Assembly: GCF_042658685.1 (NCBI RefSeq)
Contig: NZ_JBHSQY010000029.1
From: Macrococcoides bohemicum
GTDB taxonomy: Bacteria > Bacillota > Bacilli > Staphylococcales > Staphylococcaceae
DNA length: 64,000 nucleotides
Strand: one strand, 5' to 3'
Both the position numbers and the translations under genes were made by a program. How positions within the stretch are numbered: position 1 is the first letter of the stretch; each line of letters begins with the position of its first letter. The notes beneath the pieces were generated by a model that was given only the letters and a program-made list of their open reading frames with translations, was not told the DNA's origin and did no database searches. Shown here piece after piece: positions 34,719 through 44,265 of the stretch.

Positions 34719-35737
34719 CATTACAATCCATTCAATACAAAGATGGCGTTCTTACGCTCCTTGACCAGACGAAATTACCACATGATATACAGTATATCGA
34801 CTGCACAGATTATGAAGCAGTAGCAGTAGCAATTGAAGATATGATCGTGCGCGGTGCACCAGCTATCGGAATTACTGCAGCGTATGGTGTTGTAATCGGT
34901 GCCTTACAATACAACGGGGATAAAGACTTTAAAATTTATATGCATGACGTTATTACACGACTATCCAATACACGACCAACAGCAATCAACTTGTTATGGG
35001 CGCTTGAACGATTGAGTCAGGTCATCACTGAAGATGTCAATCAGAGTATCGTGGCTTTAGAAAAGCTCGCTCAACACATTTACGAAGATGATAAATCAAT
35101 CAATGACCGTATCGGGAAACATACGTTACCACTCATAAAACCGAATTCAACGTTTATTACGCATTGCAATCCAGGTAGTCTTGCAACAAGCACGTTAGGT
35201 ACAGCGACAGCGGGATTTTATTTAGCTCACGCTCAAGATATTCAATTTAAAGTGTTTAGCGATGAGACTAGACCGAGATTTCAAGGCGCACTTACAGCTT
35301 TTGAGTTATCGCAAGCCGGCATCGATGTTACAACAATTACAGATAGTACTGCAGCCACTGTGTTACAGCAACAAGATGTTACAGCTGTTATTGTCGGTTG
35401 TGACCGCGTAGCATTAAATGGCGACGTCGTTAACAAAATCGGCACATTACCACTCGCAATTGCAGCAAAATTTTATAATGTACCGTTTTACGTTGCAGCT
35501 CCAACCCCAACCTTTGATTTAACCGTACCTCATGGAGACGCAATTCCAATCGAAGAACGCGATGTACGTGAAGTCACACATATTTATGACAATAAAGTTG
35601 CAGCTGACGTAGCTATTTATAACCCAGCTTTCGATATTACACCAAACAGTTTAATCACAGGGCTGATTACAGAACACGGCATTATCGAAGCACATGAACA
35701 AACAATCACAAAATTATTTGAGGAGATTAAAGCATGA
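34715..35737 (+). CDS. mtnA: Methylthioribose-1-phosphate isomerase
   Basis: A 340-residue isomerase converting MTR-1-phosphate to methylthioribulose-1-phosphate. Signature blocks: DMIVRGAPAIGITAAYG (about 43), catalytic Cys in THCNPGSLATSTLGTA (about 150), and catalytic Asp in GCDRVALNGDVVNKIGT (about 228). eIF2B-related fold. Overlaps mtnK and the downstream binding-protein gene by four bases each. Confidence 0.96.
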   Translation: MTLQSIQYKDGVLTLLDQTKLPHDIQYIDCTDYEAVAVAIEDMIVRGAPAIGITAAYGVVIGALQYNGDKDFKIYMHDVITRLSNTRPTAINLLWALERLSQVITEDVNQSIVALEKLAQHIYEDDKSINDRIGKHTLPLIKPNSTFITHCNPGSLATSTLGTATAGFYLAHAQDIQFKVFSDETRPRFQGALTAFELSQAGIDVTTITDSTAATVLQQQDVTAVIVGCDRVALNGDVVNKIGTLPLAIAAKFYNVPFYVAAPTPTFDLTVPHGDAIPIEERDVREVTHIYDNKVAADVAIYNPAFDITPNSLITGLITEHGIIEAHEQTITKLFEEIKA

Positions 35738-36756
35738 AGAAACCATTACAATTATTACTTGCAACAAGTATCTTACTTACAGGATGTAATCAGGCAACAT
35801 CACAATCTGAAGCGTCAGGTGAAATGAAAGGTAGGAAAATTGCTGTTATCCGTAACCTTGGTAGTGATGATCACACGAAACAATTTATCGAGGGTGCTAA
35901 ATCACAAGGTGAGAAACTTGGGCTTAAGGTTGATACTTTCCTTTCGAATGGGAATGACGCAAAGTTTCAGCAGCTCGTCGATCAGGCAATCCTAAAGAAA
36001 TATGACGGCATCGTATTATCGCACGGTAAAGAAGATTACAGCTATGACTTGGTTAAGAAAATTGCAGATGCAAAGATTAAAGTTGTTACATTTGATACAA
36101 AGTCAGATAAAGACGGCAAGGTTATCGATAATGTCGTTGCTACAAGTCAAGATGACCATGCATTAGCAAAGTTATCATTAGAGGCGCTGATTAAAGATAA
36201 AGAACAACCTGTAAAAGTACTTAAATTATGGGTCGGACCTGGTTTCCTACCGCTTGATAAACGTCAGGAAATCTTTAAAAAATATGAAACCGAAGGCAAA
36301 ATTAAAGTCATTGAAAGTATCGGACCAACGAATTTTGAAGATGTACAAGGCGATGTGAAAAAGAAAACACAAGCTGTACTTTCAAAGCATAATCCAAAAG
36401 ATTTTGAGGCGGTATGGGGATCTTGGGATGAGATGACAAAAGGCGCTTATCTTGCACTGAATGAAAAGAAAATCAATCTACCGATTTATTCAATAGATAT
36501 CTCAAACCAGGACATCAACTTTATGAAAGCTAAAAACAGCAACTGGAAGACATCTGCAAGTGTTAATCCTAAAGTCATCGGTGAAACAGATGTAAGAATT
36601 CTGGCAAAGCTCATTAAAGACGAAAAAGTCCCTGCGACTTATGCATTTAAACCTGTTCAAATTACACAAAAAGATTTGAAAGAAGATACGAATATGAATA
36701 ACCTTTCAAAGGCAGTTCCGGCATTTAGTCAGGAAGATGCTTTCAAAATTAAATAA
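35734..36756 (+). CDS. Sugar-type ABC transporter substrate-binding lipoprotein (predicted MTR-binding)
   Basis: A 340-residue lipoprotein, lipobox LLTGC (Cys18), of the RbsB/Peripla_BP_4 type: RKIAVIRNLGSDDHTKQF, then DAKFQQLVDQAILKKYDGIV and TFDTKSDKDGKV. It starts in ATGA overlap with mtnA, so it is embedded in the salvage operon. Predicted to bind 5-methylthioribose (inference from operon position and sugar-type family), delivering it to the RbsAC-like ATPase and permease that follow. Confidence 0.8.
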   Translation: MKKPLQLLLATSILLTGCNQATSQSEASGEMKGRKIAVIRNLGSDDHTKQFIEGAKSQGEKLGLKVDTFLSNGNDAKFQQLVDQAILKKYDGIVLSHGKEDYSYDLVKKIADAKIKVVTFDTKSDKDGKVIDNVVATSQDDHALAKLSLEALIKDKEQPVKVLKLWVGPGFLPLDKRQEIFKKYETEGKIKVIESIGPTNFEDVQGDVKKKTQAVLSKHNPKDFEAVWGSWDEMTKGAYLALNEKKINLPIYSIDISNQDINFMKAKNSNWKTSASVNPKVIGETDVRILAKLIKDEKVPATYAFKPVQITQKDLKEDTNMNNLSKAVPAFSQEDAFKIK

Positions 36757-36773
36757 CGATAGGACTGAATACA

Positions 36774-38153
36774 ATGCGCTTTGAAGTCTCAAATCTTAAT
36801 TTAACGCTCAATAATCATCACATTTTAAAGGATTTATCTATTCATTTTGAACAAGGAAAGATTCATGCAATTATCGGTGGCAACGGTGCAGGTAAATCGT
36901 CATTAATGAAAGTATTGAATGGTACTTACCCTTACCAAAAAGGAACGCTATATAAAGATGGACAAAAAGTTTCAAGCTTTGCAGATGATATCGCCTACGT
37001 TGCACAAGAAGTTGATGATGTCTTATTTCAAAGTTTAACGGTATATGACAATTTGACATTCAAAGATTGCACGAAAGGATTTTTTTATAAGCAACAGCAA
37101 AAACAGAAATTGCAAAATTATATAGAGAAGTTTGGTTTATCTTTTTCTCTGAATACACATGTGCGTGACTTAACTGTTTCTGAAAAACAGCTACTTGTCA
37201 TCATTCGAGCGATACTCGAAGATAAGCATTTACTCATATTAGATGAACCAACCGCTTCACTTAGTCAGCGTGAAGTTAATATTTTATTCAATGAATTAAA
37301 TTTATTAAAAAAAGAAATGGCTATCATCTTTATTTCTCATCGCATACCTGAGTTATTAAATATTTCTGATGATATTTCTATCCTTAATGATGGCGAACGC
37401 ATTGCATCCAAACAATCAGATGTATATGATGCTGAAGTACTTTATGAAGCTATTGCTGGAAATATACAGACACATCATAAGACAAATCACACTACAAAAG
37501 CGCAACTATTTTCTTTTCAGCATATACAAACCGATAAACTTCACGATATCAATATTCATGGCTTTAAAGGTGAAGTAATTGGCATAGCTGGATTAGTCGG
37601 TGCCGGTAAGACAGAATTGTGTGTTTGGTTATATGACCATTTATCTCATGAAAAAATATCTTATTGTCCAGAAGAACGTCAGAAACATGGACTGATTATG
37701 TCGCACAGTATAAAAGATAATATTTGCTTTAAAGACAATCATTTTTTTACCCATCATCAAGACGAAGAAAATAACATCTTACCTTTAGCAAATCATATTG
37801 GCTTAAAATATAAATCGTTATCTCAACAAGTTCAATCATTATCAGGCGGAAATCAACAGAAAGTAGTATTACTACGCGGCCTTTATCAACAATCAAATAT
37901 CTTTATCCTTGATGAACCAACTGTAGGAATCGACGTCGGTGCTAAACAAGACTTATTTAAAGTTATCAATCAATTAACTGCCAACGGAAAGACAGTCATC
38001 TATGCATCAAGTGATTTTAGTGAACTGGTCAATATAACTGATCGCATCTATACACTACATAAAGGTCAAGTCGTTGATGAACAACTGACACAAAATACAT
38101 CAGAAACTGATCTTTTGCACAAAGCTTCTGGAGGAATACAACATGCAGTTTAA
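36774..38153 (+). CDS. RbsA-like double ATPase of the predicted MTR importer
   Basis: A 459-residue protein with two fused ATPase domains, as in RbsA/MglA. First domain: Walker A GGNGAGKSSL (about 36), signature LTVSEKQ, Walker B LLILDEPTAS. Second: degenerate Walker A GLVGAGKTEL (about 270), SLSGGNQQKV signature, Walker B IFILDEPTVG. It is about 40 residues shorter than E. coli RbsA, mainly in the linker. AGGACTG supports ATG at 36774. Cytoplasmic face of the importer; overlaps the permease gene by 11 bp. Confidence 0.85.
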   Translation: MRFEVSNLNLTLNNHHILKDLSIHFEQGKIHAIIGGNGAGKSSLMKVLNGTYPYQKGTLYKDGQKVSSFADDIAYVAQEVDDVLFQSLTVYDNLTFKDCTKGFFYKQQQKQKLQNYIEKFGLSFSLNTHVRDLTVSEKQLLVIIRAILEDKHLLILDEPTASLSQREVNILFNELNLLKKEMAIIFISHRIPELLNISDDISILNDGERIASKQSDVYDAEVLYEAIAGNIQTHHKTNHTTKAQLFSFQHIQTDKLHDINIHGFKGEVIGIAGLVGAGKTELCVWLYDHLSHEKISYCPEERQKHGLIMSHSIKDNICFKDNHFFTHHQDEENNILPLANHIGLKYKSLSQQVQSLSGGNQQKVVLLRGLYQQSNIFILDEPTVGIDVGAKQDLFKVINQLTANGKTVIYASSDFSELVNITDRIYTLHKGQVVDEQLTQNTSETDLLHKASGGIQHAV

Positions 38154-39144
38154 ACAATTCGGCTTACTCATTGTAATCACTATGTTAGTCATACTATTTA
38201 GTTTGACTGCACCAAACTTTCTATCTACCGATAATTTACTTTCAGTCATTAGTGGTATGGTTATTGTCACCATCGTAGCCATCGGTATCACTTTTAGTTT
38301 GAGTGTAGACGGTTTCGACCTATCTGTAGGCTCTACAGTTACGCTAAGTAATGCTGTTATCATTTCATTATTTGTATGGCACGGGATGAATATCGGGTTA
38401 TCCATCATTATTACATTAACGGTTGCCCTTGTCGTTGCACTCATTAACTTAATATTAATTATTAAATTTAAAATCCCTGATCTGTATGCAACACTTGCGA
38501 CGATGTTTATCGTTGAAGGTATCGCACTGACTTATGCTGAAGGTGGTTCAATCAGTCAAGGCATGACACGACAAAGTGGAGCTACTACAACTGGTAAGAT
38601 TCCTGAAGCATTCAAAGTTTTGTCAGAACCTATACCATTAATTATCACAATGTTCATTATTGTAGCCATTACATACGTTTTATTACATCGCACAAATCCC
38701 GGTCGCATCATGTATATGATTGGCGATAACAAACATGCAGTACAATTCGGTGGCATCAAGGTAACAAAATATATCATTATCAGTTATTTGGCATCTGCAT
38801 TCTTTGCATGTATCGGTGGTATACTCCTTGCCAGTCAAGTATCATCAGCTCAAGTTAATTCAGGCTCAGGATACTTAATGACCGCAGTTGCGGCTGCATT
38901 TATCGGGGCCACTGTTTCTAAATCAGGTAAGCCTAATATTATCGGTACATTTTTAGGAGCTCTGCTCATTGCAATACTGGAAAACGGTCTCGTCATGTTA
39001 TCCGTTCCATATTATGGCTTGAATATTATAAAAGGGCTCGTCCTAGCAGGTGCATTAATTATTAACTATGCACAGTTTAAACAAAGGAGGTCAAAACGTG
39101 TCACATATCATAGCGAAGTACCAGCTACACAACAATCCATCTAA
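38143..39144 (+). CDS. RbsC-like permease of the predicted MTR importer
   Basis: A 333-residue membrane protein with about nine hydrophobic segments. RbsC family features: GFDLSVGSTVTLSNAV (about 46), KFKIPDLYATLATMFIVEG, and RTNPGRIMYMIGDNKHAVQF with the EAA-like loop, then GILLASQVSSAQVNSGSGY. Forms the membrane channel with the double ATPase and binding protein. Its 3' end overlaps mtnW by 47 bp, showing strong co-translation with the salvage enzymes. Confidence 0.85.
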   Translation: MQFKQFGLLIVITMLVILFSLTAPNFLSTDNLLSVISGMVIVTIVAIGITFSLSVDGFDLSVGSTVTLSNAVIISLFVWHGMNIGLSIIITLTVALVVALINLILIIKFKIPDLYATLATMFIVEGIALTYAEGGSISQGMTRQSGATTTGKIPEAFKVLSEPIPLIITMFIIVAITYVLLHRTNPGRIMYMIGDNKHAVQFGGIKVTKYIIISYLASAFFACIGGILLASQVSSAQVNSGSGYLMTAVAAAFIGATVSKSGKPNIIGTFLGALLIAILENGLVMLSVPYYGLNIIKGLVLAGALIINYAQFKQRRSKRVTYHSEVPATQQSI

Positions 39145-40267
39145 AATTGATACTATCGCAGAAAAATTAGCAGTTGGTTTAACTGTCGGAAGCTGGACAG
39201 ATTTAACGGCTGAAGATCAGGCACATTTAGAGCAATATAAAGGTGAAGTTATTACCAAGGAAATCATCGATGCAGAAAAAGGGTTATTACATATTGCTAT
39301 TGCTTATCCGGAACACAATATCACCCCAGACTTTTCTTCAATATTAACGACTGTATTCGGCAAACTTTCATTAGACGGAAAAGTAAAGTTACTCGATATC
39401 GATTTTACGACGTACAGCAAACATTTTAAAGGTCCTACGTTTGGTGTTGAAGGTGTGAGAGATTTACTAAATATTTATGATCGTCCACTTGTAATGAGCA
39501 TCTTTAAGGGCATTATCGGTAGAGATGCAGCATTTTTCGAAGCGCAACTGCGTGCACAGGCGTTGAGTGTCGATATTATTAAAGATGATGAAATATTATA
39601 TGACGTACCTGAACTCCCTTTTGAAGAACGTATTACTATCGGCAAACGCGTGCTAGATGAAATATTTGAAGCAACTGGTCGTCGCGTACTATATGCAGTC
39701 AATCTATCCGGTCCGGTATTTGAATTACCAGACAAAGCACGTAAGGCAAAACATCTCGGTGCGAATGCCTTATTATTCAACGTTCATACGTATGGACTTG
39801 ACGCACTTAGAGGGTTACGCGATTTAGAATTGGATTTACCAATTCTTGCTCATCCTGCATTAAGTGGTGCATTATGTGGTAGCTCTGACTATGGTATCAG
39901 TTATCAATTACTACTATCTAAGTTGACACGACTTGCAGGTGCAGATCTTATTCTTTTCCCTGTCCCATACGGGTCTATCGAACTAACAGAAGATGATGCT
40001 AAAAGTATTGTCGCCCATGCATTAGAAGGGAGTACAATAAAAAAAGCATTTCCTGTCCCATCAGCCGGCGTTCATCCAGGTCTGGTTAAACGTATTATCG
40101 ATGACTTTGGTGAAGACATCGTCATTAATGCTGGTGGTGGTGTCCATGGTCATCCAGACGGTGCAACTGCTGGCGGTGAAGCTTTCCATGAAGCCATTCG
40201 TCAATACAAGACAGGCGTAGGTGGTAAACATTATGATAAGGCGGTGGCTTTATGGGGTACATCATAG
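39098..40267 (+). CDS. mtnW: 2,3-diketo-5-methylthiopentyl-1-phosphate enolase (RuBisCO-like)
   Basis: A 389-residue RuBisCO-like protein that enolises diketo-methylthiopentyl-phosphate. Large-subunit-like features: GPTFGVEGVRDLLNIYDRPL (about 135), then INAGGGVHGHPDGATAGGEA near the C-terminus (phosphate loop). GTG at 39098 has AAAGGAGG eight bases upstream, so the ten extra upstream residues are rejected. Overlaps the permease gene upstream and mtnX downstream (16 bp). Confidence 0.94.
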   Translation: MSHIIAKYQLHNNPSKIDTIAEKLAVGLTVGSWTDLTAEDQAHLEQYKGEVITKEIIDAEKGLLHIAIAYPEHNITPDFSSILTTVFGKLSLDGKVKLLDIDFTTYSKHFKGPTFGVEGVRDLLNIYDRPLVMSIFKGIIGRDAAFFEAQLRAQALSVDIIKDDEILYDVPELPFEERITIGKRVLDEIFEATGRRVLYAVNLSGPVFELPDKARKAKHLGANALLFNVHTYGLDALRGLRDLELDLPILAHPALSGALCGSSDYGISYQLLLSKLTRLAGADLILFPVPYGSIELTEDDAKSIVAHALEGSTIKKAFPVPSAGVHPGLVKRIIDDFGEDIVINAGGGVHGHPDGATAGGEAFHEAIRQYKTGVGGKHYDKAVALWGTS

Positions 40268-40893
40268 CCTGTGATTTCGATGGTACAGTAACAGCTACTG
40301 ATACGATTATAGCCATCATAAAGAAGTTTGCACCTATTGAAGGACAACCTATCACCGATCAAATACTGAATCAGGAAATCTCAATACAGCAAGGCGTTAG
40401 TGAACTCTTCAAATTATTACCGAGTGAAAAGAAAGAAGATATCATTCAATTCGTGTTAGAAGAAGTGAATCTCCGACCAGGATTTCAGAAGTTATTAGAC
40501 GAAGCTCAAACACTAAACATTCCTTTCTATATTATTAGTGGCGGCATGCATTTCTTTATTGGTCCAATACTAGAGAAATTTAATGGCATCAAACAAGTGT
40601 TTGCCAATACCGTAGATTTTGCTGGAGATTATATGGAAGTAATTTGGAATTATCCGTGCGATAACTTATGTACTGGAGACTGTGGAACATGTAAGCCTTC
40701 TATCGTCAGACAATTAGTGAACGATGATGAAGTTATAGCAATTGGTGATAGCGTTACAGATTTAAAGTTACTGAGTATTGCCGATATTGCATTTACAACT
40801 TCAAAGCTTACGAAATTTGCCCGGGAAAAAGGCATCGCACATCATCATTTCGAAACATTTGATGATATTAAATTAAGCGAGGTGATCAAATGA
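40252..40893 (+). CDS. mtnX: 2-hydroxy-3-keto-5-methylthiopentenyl-1-phosphate phosphatase
   Basis: A 213-residue HAD phosphatase producing acireductone. HAD motif I CDFDGTVTATDT at the N-terminus, motif II YIISGGMHFFIGP (about 88), motif IV AIGDSVTDLKLL (about 165). The cluster CTGDCGTCKPS (about 138) is a family feature. Starts within the end of mtnW and overlaps mtnB (ATGA). Confidence 0.93.
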   Translation: MGYIIACDFDGTVTATDTIIAIIKKFAPIEGQPITDQILNQEISIQQGVSELFKLLPSEKKEDIIQFVLEEVNLRPGFQKLLDEAQTLNIPFYIISGGMHFFIGPILEKFNGIKQVFANTVDFAGDYMEVIWNYPCDNLCTGDCGTCKPSIVRQLVNDDEVIAIGDSVTDLKLLSIADIAFTTSKLTKFAREKGIAHHHFETFDDIKLSEVIK

Positions 40894-41492
40894 GTGCATT
40901 AGAAGAAATTACACATATCAAAGAACGGCTCGCACGTAATGACTACTTCCCTGGGACAAGCGGTAATCTAGGTATAAGAATAGATGACCAGCATCTTTAT
41001 GTGACTACAAGCGGTGTCGATAAATATGAAACAACAGACACAAGTTTTGTCAAAGTAGATATGGAGGGCATAGCTGTTGATACAGATCTCACCCCATCTC
41101 TCGAAACCGTACTGCATTTAGAAATATTTAAACGCAGTAACGCACACGCATCAATTCACATCCATACCGTTAGTAACAATGTGATTTCAGAGCTATATCA
41201 TTCTAAAGGTGTAGTTGAATTCAGCAATCAGGAATTAATTAAAGCATTCGGTTTATGGCAGGAAAGTGATGTGTTGCGTATTCCTATTATCGAAAATCCA
41301 GCAGACGTTAAAAAACTCGCTGAAGGATTTGGAGAACACGTTACTTCCGATAGTGGTGTTGTACTCATTCGTAATCATGGAATCAATGCCTGGGGGAAAT
41401 CTACTCAGGAAGCATATAAATTATTTGAAGCAGCAGAATTTTTATTTCAATATCATTTACAACTTGCATCTGCAAGACAATATATCAAATAA
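40890..41492 (+). CDS. mtnB: Methylthioribulose-1-phosphate dehydratase
   Basis: A 200-residue class II aldolase-family dehydratase, zinc-dependent. PGTSGNLGIR (about 22) forms the phosphate site; His residues in SIHIHTVSNNV (about 92) and RNHGINAWG (about 160) coordinate zinc. Catalyses step three of salvage. Lies between mtnX and mtnD in the same order as in Bacillus. Confidence 0.94.
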   Translation: MSALEEITHIKERLARNDYFPGTSGNLGIRIDDQHLYVTTSGVDKYETTDTSFVKVDMEGIAVDTDLTPSLETVLHLEIFKRSNAHASIHIHTVSNNVISELYHSKGVVEFSNQELIKAFGLWQESDVLRIPIIENPADVKKLAEGFGEHVTSDSGVVLIRNHGINAWGKSTQEAYKLFEAAEFLFQYHLQLASARQYIK

Positions 41493-41506
41493 GAGGAGCG
41501 AAAATT

Positions 41507-42025
41507 ATGGCATATTTAATTTTTCAGAAAACAGGTAAACGATTAGACAATCAAGAGGAAATTCATGCATTTTTAGAAAGCAATGAAGTCATTTATGAAC
41601 AGTGGGATACTTCAAAATTACCTGACACATTAAAAGAAAATTATAACTTAACAGATGAAGATAAATCAGAAATCTTAAACGTATTTAAAGAAGAAATTGA
41701 TGCAATCAGTGCGCGTCGTGGTTACAAAGCAAGTGACGTAATCAGTTTATCAGACACAACACCTAACTTAGATGAGTTATTGACTAACTTCCAGCGTGAA
41801 CATCATCATACTGATGACGAAGTACGATTCATTGTAAGTGGAAATGGCGTATTTGTTATTCAAGGAAAAGATGACCAGTTCTTTGAAGTACATTTAGATC
41901 CAGGCGACTTAATTTCAGTACCACCTAACATAAGACATTACTTCACTTTATCAGACAATCGTAAAGTCGTTGCTGTAAGAATCTTTGTTGATGAAGCAGG
42001 ATGGGTGCCAGTTTACGAAAAATAA
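41507..42025 (+). CDS. mtnD: Acireductone dioxygenase
   Basis: A 172-residue cupin dioxygenase. Metal ligands are in HHHTDDEVRFIVSGNG (about 97) and later VPPNIRHYFTL. With Fe it gives ketomethylthiobutyrate and formate; with Ni it takes an off-pathway route. GAGGAG supports ATG at 41507. Last gene before the operon terminator; the transaminase making methionine is absent here. Confidence 0.95.
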   Translation: MAYLIFQKTGKRLDNQEEIHAFLESNEVIYEQWDTSKLPDTLKENYNLTDEDKSEILNVFKEEIDAISARRGYKASDVISLSDTTPNLDELLTNFQREHHHTDDEVRFIVSGNGVFVIQGKDDQFFEVHLDPGDLISVPPNIRHYFTLSDNRKVVAVRIFVDEAGWVPVYEK

Positions 42026-42041
42026 ATATAGATGATATTAT

Positions 42042-42075
42042 AAAACCCGACACCTCAATATGAGTGTCGGGTTTT
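42042..42075. terminator. Terminator of the methionine-salvage operon
   Basis: AAAACCCGACAC pairs with GTGTCGGGTTTT around CTCAATATGA, shared with the convergent GNAT gene. Confidence 0.92.
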
Positions 42076-42077
42076 AA

Positions 42078-42551
42078 TTATATCATCTTCTTCAACAATC
42101 CTGTTGTTACTGTTTCACCAAATAATTCTTCATTATATTCTCTAACAAGTTCAAATCCAGTCTTTTTGTAGAATCCACGTGCCTGTTCATTATTACTTGC
42201 TACTTCTACAAATAGTTCTTTATAGTCATCAAAGTGATTCAATCCTGCTTCCAGAAGTTCTGCACCTATATTGTGTCTTTGGAAGGATGGATTAACATAG
42301 ATTGCTGATAAGAATAATTCTGTACCATTGATAAAATTAGCGAAACCAATCACTTCATCGTCATTTTCAGCGACTAAAAATAATGAATCCCCTATGCGTC
42401 GCTCTAGACGCTCATCATTATATGCCGCTTCTAAAAACTTAGCGATCGTACTTGCTTCCATAATTTTCGCATATGTATCATACCACGCCATAGAAGCGAT
42501 TTTTTTAATATTGGGTACATCTGCATTTGTTGCTTTTCTAATCTTAACCAT
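42078..42551 (-). CDS. GNAT-family N-acetyltransferase
   Basis: A 157-residue GNAT protein. The acetyl-CoA loop is NPSFQRHNIGAELLEAGLNH (about 90; Q/RxxGxG/A form), preceded by ELFLSAIYV and followed by SNNEQARGFYKKTGFE. Overlap with motifs of SpeG/PaiA-like proteins is generic; acceptor unknown. Eleven bp after a second GNAT gene, so both are co-transcribed. Confidence 0.88.
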   Translation of the reverse strand: MVKIRKATNADVPNIKKIASMAWYDTYAKIMEASTIAKFLEAAYNDERLERRIGDSLFLVAENDDEVIGFANFINGTELFLSAIYVNPSFQRHNIGAELLEAGLNHFDDYKELFVEVASNNEQARGFYKKTGFELVREYNEELFGETVTTGLLKKMI

Positions 42552-42562
42552 TCTACTTCCTC

Positions 42563-43054
42563 CTAAATTTTACAGCCTAATATTGTGAGTGAGTAATGAT
42601 TCCCATCCATTATCGCAACATCAGGCAATTCCCCGTATTTAATAAATCCGTGTTTCATAAATAATTTCAATGCACGTGTATTATGTGAAAAAGTAAATGC
42701 CAAAAGCGTCTCTATATCGAGCGTCTGTGCAATTCGCTTCATTTCAGTCACTGCATACTCCCCTAAACCTATACCACGATAATCAGAATCTAAATACAAA
42801 CTGATTTCTACCGTCTTACCGTATGCTGGTCTGCCGTAAAATGTTTCAAAACTCAACCAGCCCGCTATTTCATTATTTTTGAGAAATAAAAAAATCGGAC
42901 GTTTTTCCGAATGGTTCAAAAACCATTCTGTCCGACTTTCTACGGTTACAGGCTCAGTGTCTGCAGTCACTAATCTACTTTCAATTGTGGAATTGTAAAT
43001 TTCAACAATACGCGGCAAATCTTCTAACGTTGCATGTCTCATCTCAATCGACAT
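42563..43054 (-). CDS. GNAT-family N-acetyltransferase (phosphinothricin-acetyltransferase-like)
   Basis: A 163-residue GNAT protein of the Pat/YwnH group: DLPRIVEIYNSTIESRLVTA at the start, YRGIGLGEYAVTEMKRIA acetyl-CoA loop (about 90) and FTFSHNTRALKLFMKHGF. The ATG at 43054 fits AGGCGGTG; earlier GTG/ATG codons are too close to it. Members acetylate amino groups of phosphinothricin, methionine derivatives or other small molecules. First gene of the pair. Confidence 0.88.
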   Translation of the reverse strand: MSIEMRHATLEDLPRIVEIYNSTIESRLVTADTEPVTVESRTEWFLNHSEKRPIFLFLKNNEIAGWLSFETFYGRPAYGKTVEISLYLDSDYRGIGLGEYAVTEMKRIAQTLDIETLLAFTFSHNTRALKLFMKHGFIKYGELPDVAIMDGNHYSLTILGCKI

Positions 43055-43132
43055 GTGCATCACCGCCTAAAAATATGATAAACATATTATATCACTATTA
43101 ATATCAGAATAATAAATATATTTATAAAATCT

Positions 43133-44248
43133 TTACTTAAACTGCAGCTTTTCTAATAAAAATTTGCCTAAAAGTGTCGCAACTTTTGTAAACAATGCGT
43201 AGCTTAAAAATGGTATTAGCTTTAAATGTTTGTAATAAATATAATGATATTCTAAATACGGTCTACTTCCGCGTGCTAGTTTATAATCTTTCGCACCAGC
43301 GCTATTGTTAATTTTATAACCATGTTCTTTTGCAAAATGGTATAACAATCCACTTGTCATAAAATACAACCCTTTAACAGACTGATCCATTCCAAAATAT
43401 GCTGGAAATAATACATTTTCTGTTTGACTGACACCCATAAATGACACGATGCGTTCGTTATCTTTAAGGACAAACCATGTAAGTCCCATCTCTTTATATA
43501 AGAATTTAAAGAACTCCTCTGTGTAATGCGGATTGAAGTCCGAATATTTATCTAAATATACTTGTTTATAGAGAGGCATTAACTGGTGAAATTCATCCTC
43601 ACGTAATTCATTCTTGAATGTTAGCCCACTTTTTTCAAAGCGCTTCATGTCTTTCTTTAAGTCTTTTCGTTCGTTCTTTGTATGTTTATCATCTGGATCA
43701 AATATATATATCGCGCGAGATATCATCGCTTCATAGCCGATTTCATTTAACTGTTTCATTTTATCTTGATGAAATTTGTCATTCAACGTACGAAATACAA
43801 GCGCATGTTTCGGAAATCTTGCGACGAGTATTCTTGTAATTTCCTGAAGCTGATCGAACTGAAAGTCTTCATACATTGTCGTTGACATAAATGAAGGAAA
43901 TATCGTCACTGTCTTCTCACCAGTAAGTCCGAGTACCGTTCTGCCCACGTTCAATAACTGATGTGCAAGACTACGTACTATATTCGGCATCTCCATACGA
44001 TTTACTTCTGAAATCATTTCTTCAATATATTGCCCTGTAAATGAATGAATCCAGGATGCTTTGTTGCCACCATCTTTCACACTATAAGGAATGAGCTGTC
44101 CGTTCAGCAATATCACTTCTACGCGCGCGTGTACATTCTCGATGCCACGATGAATACCTTCCATCATATACTGAATATATGCCTTATTAAAAGGAGAGAT
44201 ATCTGCTTCGTTAAAAGGGATATCTGCGTATTTCGTATAAATCGTCAT
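43133..44248 (-). CDS. GNAT/FemAB-like acyltransferase, partner of ATP-grasp protein
   Basis: A 371-residue protein. The second half looks like a GNAT-fold aminoacyl/acyltransferase region (LTWFVLKDNERIVSFMGVS, NVLFPAYFGMD, FMTSGLLYHFAKEHGY), of the BioF2 or FemAB-related type. The N-terminal half is alpha/beta without a recognised motif (VTIFPSFMSTTMYEDF). AGAGGTC precedes ATG at 44248, 17 bp after the ATP-grasp gene, so they share a transcript. Function unknown; the pairing suggests stepwise ligation and acylation of one substrate. Confidence 0.6.
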   Translation of the reverse strand: MTIYTKYADIPFNEADISPFNKAYIQYMMEGIHRGIENVHARVEVILLNGQLIPYSVKDGGNKASWIHSFTGQYIEEMISEVNRMEMPNIVRSLAHQLLNVGRTVLGLTGEKTVTIFPSFMSTTMYEDFQFDQLQEITRILVARFPKHALVFRTLNDKFHQDKMKQLNEIGYEAMISRAIYIFDPDDKHTKNERKDLKKDMKRFEKSGLTFKNELREDEFHQLMPLYKQVYLDKYSDFNPHYTEEFFKFLYKEMGLTWFVLKDNERIVSFMGVSQTENVLFPAYFGMDQSVKGLYFMTSGLLYHFAKEHGYKINNSAGAKDYKLARGSRPYLEYHYIYYKHLKLIPFLSYALFTKVATLLGKFLLEKLQFK

Positions 44249-44265
44249 TCGTAAGACCTCTTTAT

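Noticed and set aside
42895..42946. Inverted repeat with TCGGAC/GTCCGA arms in a GNAT gene, as a third copy of the 17639/60066 palindrome
   Set aside because: Only six bases of the arms match, the loop is quite different and it lies within a conserved coding region.
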